Shown here one piece after another: positions 4,488 through 7,929 of a DNA stretch of 7,929 bases. The first letter of the stretch is position 1. Every line of letters starts with the position of its first letter. Made by a program: the position numbers and the translations under genes. The DNA is from an uncultured Clostridium sp. (GTDB lineage: Bacteria > Bacillota > Clostridia > TANB77 > CAG-508). Where the stretch lies: contig USOM01000033.1 of NCBI GenBank assembly GCA_900556345.1, positions 1 through 7,929 on the forward strand, given 5' to 3'. The notes under the pieces were generated by a model. The model was not told the DNA's origin and searched no databases. It saw only the letters and a program-made list of their open reading frames with translations.

Positions 4488-5489
4488 ATGCAATTTAAAC
4501 CACAAACAATTTACTACGAAAAAGATATAGAAAATTATCAATTAGGAAAAGAATTGATGCAAAAATATAAAGAAATACCCAAAATAGAAATAGAAAATCA
4601 TAATAACATAGAAGAGCTAAGAAAAAAACAGAATTCGGAATTCCCTAATTTAAAAAGAAATCTAATAATAGGAATAAGAAAAACACATAAATTTGTGGAA
4701 AATCATAAAACATCAGACTATTTAGTGCCATATACTTCATCAGGATGTACTGCAATGTGTATGTATTGTTATTTAGTTTGTAACTACAATAAATGCGCAT
4801 ATTTAAGACTTTTTGTAAATAGAGAGCAAATGTTAGAAAAAATAATAAAAACAGCTGAAAAGAGTAAAAAAGAATTAACATTTGAAATAGGAAGTAATAG
4901 TGATTTAGTGCTAGAAAATACAATAACAGGAAACCTTGTATGGACAATCGAAAATTTTGCAAAAACAAATAAGGGGTTTCTTACTCTTCCTACAAAATTT
5001 GATATGGTAGATGATTTATTAGATTTAAATCATAATGGGAAAGTTATTATAAGAATGAGTGTGAACCCGGAGGAGATAATAAACAAGGTGGAATTTGGAA
5101 CATCAAGATTAAAAGGAAGAATTGATGCTATAAATAAATTAGCCGATGCGGGATACAAAGTAGGAATATTAATTGCACCCGTAATTTTGGTTGATAATTG
5201 GAAAGAATTATATCGAGTTTTAATAGAAAGGTTGAATCAGGAACTATCTGATAAAGTAAAGAAAAGTGCTTTTTTTGAGATTATATTTATGACGTATAGC
5301 TATGTTCATACAAAAATTAATCCGGAAGCTTTTCCGAATGCAATTAATTTGTTTGATAAAGAGATTATGACAGGAAGAGGTAATGGAAAGTATGCATACA
5401 AGATGGATGTAAGAAAAGATGCGGAAATTTACTTGAGAGAGTTGATGGAAAAGCATTTTGCTGGAAATAGTATTGAGTATATTGTGTAG
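4488..5489 (+). CDS. splB: Spore photoproduct lyase family radical SAM enzyme
   Basis: Spore photoproduct lyase repairs 5-thyminyl-5,6-dihydrothymine, the main UV lesion in spore DNA, using an iron-sulfur cluster and SAM. The 333-residue protein has normal length. The radical SAM cysteines are C87, C91 and C94 in SGCTAMCMYCYLVC, and the two tyrosines flanking the third cysteine (Y93, Y95) are retained, as in Bacillus. Further matches are LPTKFDMVDDLLDLNHNGKV, FGTSRLKGRIDAINKLADAG and the C-terminal region. The conserved cysteine that donates a hydrogen atom in Bacillus SplB (Cys141) aligns with Ser136 here (TFEIGSNSDLV), so this may be a clostridial subfamily using another donor. The start is supported by AGGAGGAGG at 4471-4479. 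It stands downstream of cwlJ-gerQ, consistent with expression during sporulation. TCGGA at 4635-4639 is read as TCG GAA without a shift. Confidence 0.88.
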   Translation: MQFKPQTIYYEKDIENYQLGKELMQKYKEIPKIEIENHNNIEELRKKQNSEFPNLKRNLIIGIRKTHKFVENHKTSDYLVPYTSSGCTAMCMYCYLVCNYNKCAYLRLFVNREQMLEKIIKTAEKSKKELTFEIGSNSDLVLENTITGNLVWTIENFAKTNKGFLTLPTKFDMVDDLLDLNHNGKVIIRMSVNPEEIINKVEFGTSRLKGRIDAINKLADAGYKVGILIAPVILVDNWKELYRVLIERLNQELSDKVKKSAFFEIIFMTYSYVHTKINPEAFPNAINLFDKEIMTGRGNGKYAYKMDVRKDAEIYLRELMEKHFAGNSIEYIV

Positions 5490-5508
5490 TTTTTGGCGAA
5501 AAAATTAC

Positions 5509-5537
5509 TTGACAACTACAAAATTTAGCAATAAAAT
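5509..5537 (+). promoter_or_regulatory. Strong vegetative promoter of fba
   Basis: TTGACA (5509-5514, perfect), a 17-bp spacer, then TAAAAT (5532-5537, 5/6). The predicted start is about 5544, leaving a leader of about 20 bases with GGGAGG at 5550-5555. Strong and simple, as expected for a glycolytic gene. No clear terminator separates it from splB. Confidence 0.75.
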
Positions 5538-5562
5538 AAACAAAAAAACGGGAGGTAAAAAT

Positions 5563-6495
5563 ATGTTAGTAACAACAAAGGAAATGTTTGAAAAATCAAT
5601 GAAAGAAAATTATGCAATAGGAGCATTCAATGTAAATAATATGGAGATAATACAAGCAATTGTAGATGCGGCAGCTGAGGAAAAATCACCAGTTATATTA
5701 CAAGCATCATCAAGTGCAATAAAATATGCAAGAATAAATTATTTAATGAAAATGGTAGAAGCTGCAACAGAGGAGCACCCAGAAATACCAGTTGCAATTC
5801 ACTTAGACCATGGACCAGATTTTGAAACAGCTAAAATGTGTATAGATAATGGTTTTACATCTGTAATGATAGATGGTTCAAAATATAGTTTTGAGGAAAA
5901 TGTAGCATTAACAAAGAAAGTTGTAGAATATGCACACTCAAAAGGTGTAATGGTTGAAGCAGAAATTGGTAAACTTGCAGGAATTGAAGATGATGTAAAT
6001 GTATCAAGCGCAGATGCAATTTATACAGATCCAGCAGATGCTGAAAGATTTGTTAAAGAAACAGGCTGTGATTCTTTGGCTATTGCTATTGGAACAAGCC
6101 ATGGAGCTTATAAATTTAAGGGAGAAGCTAAATTACGTTTTGATATTTTAAAAGAAGTTAAGGAAAGAATTCCAAATACTCCAATTGTACTTCACGGAGC
6201 TTCAACAGTAATTCCAGAATTGGTTGAACAATGTAACAAATATGGAGCAGATATCCCAGGAGCAAAAGGTGTTCCAGATGATATTTTACACACTGCATCA
6301 ATTTCAGGGGTTTCTAAAATTAATGTCGATACAGACTTAAGACTTGCAATGACAGCAGGAATAAGAAAAGTATTTGTAGAAGAACCATCAGCATTTGATC
6401 CACGTAAATATTTAACACCAGCAAGAGATTTAATAAAAGCAACAGTACAACATAAAATAAGAGATGTATTTGGTTCAAGCAATAAAGCATTTTAA
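5563..6495 (+). CDS. fba: Class II fructose-1,6-bisphosphate aldolase
   Basis: This zinc enzyme of glycolysis and gluconeogenesis interconverts fructose-1,6-bisphosphate with DHAP and glyceraldehyde-3-phosphate in the cytoplasm. The 310-residue protein begins MLVTTKEMFEKSMKENYAIG and carries the catalytic Asp82 and zinc ligand His83 in HLDHGPDFE, the acidic motif EAEIGKLAGIEDD (about 132-144), zinc-ligand histidines in GTSHGAYKFKGE (His180) and VLHGAST (His211), and the phosphate-binding INVDTDLRLA (about 253-262). The reading frame is open upstream to 5458, but ATG 5563 is the start because GGGAGG lies seven bases before it and the upstream codons cross the promoter. It is transcribed alone: own promoter upstream, hairpin terminator downstream. 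Confidence 0.97.
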   Translation: MLVTTKEMFEKSMKENYAIGAFNVNNMEIIQAIVDAAAEEKSPVILQASSSAIKYARINYLMKMVEAATEEHPEIPVAIHLDHGPDFETAKMCIDNGFTSVMIDGSKYSFEENVALTKKVVEYAHSKGVMVEAEIGKLAGIEDDVNVSSADAIYTDPADAERFVKETGCDSLAIAIGTSHGAYKFKGEAKLRFDILKEVKERIPNTPIVLHGASTVIPELVEQCNKYGADIPGAKGVPDDILHTASISGVSKINVDTDLRLAMTAGIRKVFVEEPSAFDPRKYLTPARDLIKATVQHKIRDVFGSSNKAF

Positions 6496-6507
6496 ATTGA
6501 ATAAAAG

Positions 6508-6536
6508 TTGATAAAAAGGAATAGATATGTTACAAT
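6508..6536 (+). promoter_or_regulatory. Promoter of the 6568 gene, buried in the fba terminator
   Basis: TTGATA (6508-6513), a 17-bp spacer, and TACAAT (6531-6536) with a TG one base upstream (6528-6529), an extended -10. The predicted start is about 6543, inside the 3' arm of the fba terminator hairpin, so initiation there gives a leader lacking the hairpin. Confidence 0.6.
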
Positions 6537-6555
6537 ATATATCTATTCTTTTTTT
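6513..6555 (+). terminator. Intrinsic terminator of fba
   Basis: GAATAGATAT (6519-6528) pairs perfectly with ATATCTATTC (6539-6548) around loop 6529-6538. The stem extends outward through G-T and A-T pairs into a run of seven T (6549-6555). It begins about 18 bases after the fba stop and ends just before the ribosome binding site of the next gene. Confidence 0.75.
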
Positions 6556-6567
6556 GAGGAGGAAAAA

Positions 6568-7557
6568 ATGCTATTTATAAAATTATTAGATGGGATAGAT
6601 AAAAATTGGAGTACAATTGAAAAAGCCAAATATTTATATAACCAAATTGGAAAAAATACATCTTATGATGAAAGATTTGCCTATGGAGATGATGCTGAAC
6701 TTATGCATAAAATATTTTATAGAGATGTTGATATAAGAAAAGACGAGGACACAAGGATTGTGTGCCACACAGCAAATAAAATTTATTTACAGTTGTTACA
6801 AGAACTAAAAATAAAGGCAAAGCTAGTTTATAAAAATCCTGTTGTGGAAAGAAAAATACCAGTAAAAGATGTCGCACTTGTATTTTGGGATGAAAATGGT
6901 AATAAATATTTTACAAACCTTGCAGGAGATATTGAAAACTGCAAATTTGGTCTAAGAACGGCTTTTTTTGGAATAAAAAAAAATCTTTATGAAGAAGCTC
7001 AAGATGTATCAGAAATTCCAAACGATGAGCAAAAGAAAATTGATAGAAAAGTAGGAGTAATACAACAAGACTATAATGATATAGTATTCAAATTATTAGC
7101 AGGTGAAGTGAAAAACACAAATAATTTTATGAGATTTCTTAGAGGAAATGGAATTGACACAGAAAGTTTATCTAGAGAAGATATATTTAAAGAAAAAATG
7201 TATTATATAAATAAACTAATAAAATTTAGGGATAAAACAGCAGGTCCAGATGAATTAAAGAAATTTTATAAATATCTATTTTCAGCATCTGTTTTAGATA
7301 AATTTGAAAGTAAAAAATTTAATACATACGAATTTGTAAAAAATAATGGAAAAGAAGTAGAAATTTTATCTGTTATAGAGCTAAATTTAGCACAAGAAAG
7401 TCCTATATATTATATGTTTTCGGAACAAGAAATGACATATATACAATTACTAGAAGATGAAATACTAGAAGCCACAAAAGGATTTAGGGAAAGAAGAAAT
7501 AAGAAGATGCTAGTACAAAGAAGTGAAAAAGCAGAATATGAAGGGGAAGAACATTAG
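6568..7557 (+). CDS. Unrecognised protein, possibly transglutaminase-like fold
   Basis: I do not firmly recognise this 329-residue protein. It has no signal peptide or membrane segment and is rich in Lys and Glu. The N-terminal half follows the order of transglutaminase-like (papain-fold) domains: a helical region with NTSYDERFAY (about 30-39), a cysteine at the head of a helix (RIVCHTANKIYLQLLQELKI, Cys66), then strands VKDVALVFWDENGNKYFTNL and an AGD at 119-121. The usual catalytic histidine position appears to be Asp101, so any enzyme activity is doubtful. The C-terminal half (about 180-329) is helical and charged, ending FRERRNKKMLVQRSEKAEYE. The start at ATG 6568 is fixed by GAGGAGG at 6556-6562. 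It has its own promoter, and its stop overlaps that of the convergent smpB. TCGGA at 7420-7424 is read as TCG GAA without a shift. Confidence 0.7.
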   Translation: MLFIKLLDGIDKNWSTIEKAKYLYNQIGKNTSYDERFAYGDDAELMHKIFYRDVDIRKDEDTRIVCHTANKIYLQLLQELKIKAKLVYKNPVVERKIPVKDVALVFWDENGNKYFTNLAGDIENCKFGLRTAFFGIKKNLYEEAQDVSEIPNDEQKKIDRKVGVIQQDYNDIVFKLLAGEVKNTNNFMRFLRGNGIDTESLSREDIFKEKMYYINKLIKFRDKTAGPDELKKFYKYLFSASVLDKFESKKFNTYEFVKNNGKEVEILSVIELNLAQESPIYYMFSEQEMTYIQLLEDEILEATKGFRERRNKKMLVQRSEKAEYEGEEH

Positions 7558-7568
7558 TAATTCCCCTT
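7541..7568. terminator. Hairpin across the convergent stop codons
   Basis: AAGGGGAA (7541-7548) and TTCCCCTT (7561-7568) form a perfect 8-bp stem with a 12-base loop holding both stop codons (TAG 7555-7557 on plus, TAA 7556-7554 on minus). It is palindromic, so it works for both converging transcripts. The T-tract is short on both sides, so termination strength is uncertain. Confidence 0.45.
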
Positions 7569-7929
7569 TAAAGCTATTTGTATTCTTCTTTCGGCATCTT
7601 TTTTTGCAATATCAGCACGTTTATCATATAGTTTTTTACCCTTACCAATACCAAGTTCAAGTTTTACTAAACTTCCCTTAAAATATAAACTAATAGGAAC
7701 CAAAGAATATCCTTTAGTTTGAATTTTTCCAATCAATTTATTAATTTCAGACTTATTTAATAAAAGTTTTCGATCTCTTAATGGGTCTTTATTATAGATA
7801 TTTCCAAATTCATAAGGACTAATATGGATTCCTATTGCAAAACATTCGCCATTTTTAATGTTAGCAAAAGAATCTTTTAAATTAACTTTACCATTTCTAA
7901 TAGATTTTATTTCTGTACCGAGTTAAAAC
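7554..7929 (-). CDS. smpB: tmRNA-binding protein SmpB (5' end missing), needs a +1 shift at a CGG codon
   Basis: SmpB binds tmRNA (SsrA) and brings it to stalled ribosomes for trans-translation. The gene enters from the right edge; the first three codons visible are GTT TTA ACT (V-L-T). Next is CGG (7920-7918), and the zero frame stops at TAG 7899-7897. Skipping the C at 7920 gives GTEIKSIRNGKVNLKDSFAN, the exact family continuation of the conserved LTGTEVKS motif, and stays open through ISPYEFGN, DPLRDRKLLLNKSEI, KGYSLVPISLYFKG and GKGKKLYDKRADIAKKDAER to TAA at 7556-7554. The visible product is 124 residues; about 30 N-terminal residues lie outside the window. The stop overlaps that of the convergent gene by four bases. 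An ATG-initiated ORF from 7736 would lack the tmRNA-binding N-terminal half and is not the real gene. Confidence 0.88.
7917..7923 (-). other. Candidate +1 recoding site in smpB (ACT CGG T)
   Basis: On the minus strand the zero frame reads TTA-ACT-CGG-TAC. Homology requires TTA-ACT-(C)-GGT-ACA-GAA, encoding L-T-G-T-E. This is the third site with a codon ending in T, CGG, then A or T, giving a conserved glycine after the shift. It is only nine bases from the window edge, so the upstream context cannot be judged. Confidence 0.68.

Noticed and set aside
5458..5562. Upstream extension of the fba reading frame
   Set aside because: It overlaps the end of splB and the TTGACA/TAAAAT promoter, and the extra residues do not belong to the aldolase family.
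7554..7736. A short 60-residue gene starting at ATG 7736 (minus)
   Set aside because: It is only the C-terminal half of SmpB; the same frame is open and homologous upstream to the CGG at 7920.

Overview
The window looks like chromosomal DNA from an AT-rich, endospore-forming Clostridia-type Firmicute, possibly an uncultured gut lineage. Evidence: very low GC, arginine written almost only as AGA/AGG, strong GGAGG ribosome binding sites, a canonical rpsP-khpA-rimM-trmD-rplS block, and spore genes (cwlJ, gerQ, splB).

Layout. 59-3048 (+): ribosomal protein S16, KhpA, RimM, TrmD, L19 and TrmB, a translation and tRNA-modification operon with a structured leader before rplS. 3049-3536: intergenic region holding a strong promoter, a short candidate RNA, a bidirectional terminator and a convergent 43-residue basic/amphipathic ORF, flanked by Spo0A-box-like pairs. 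3537-5489 (+): CwlJ and GerQ (spore-germination hydrolase and its coat partner), a perfect 23-bp REP-like palindrome, then a spore photoproduct lyase homologue. 5509-6555 (+): class II fructose-bisphosphate aldolase with its own promoter and terminator. 6568-7557 (+): an unrecognised protein, perhaps transglutaminase-like. 7554-7929 (-): SmpB, running off the right edge, with its stop overlapping that of the convergent gene.

Main observation. Three conserved genes (trmD, cwlJ, smpB) appear broken by one extra base, and all three breaks have the same form. An in-frame CGG codon follows a codon ending in T, and skipping only the C puts the ribosome on a GGA/GGT glycine codon that fits a conserved glycine (NNT-CGG-W read as NNT-(C)-GGW). 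I found no other in-frame CGG in any gene here, while TCGG in other reading phases causes no shift. The simplest biological reading is codon-triggered +1 frameshifting, or four-base decoding, at CGG, perhaps because CGG is unassigned or its tRNA-Arg(CCG) is missing or hypomodified. TrmD makes m1G37, which is present in tRNA-Arg(CCG) where that tRNA exists, and SmpB rescues stalled ribosomes, so two affected genes belong to the machinery such a codon would engage. A sequencing artefact cannot be excluded from the sequence alone, but the shared codon phase argues against it. I know of no description of this.
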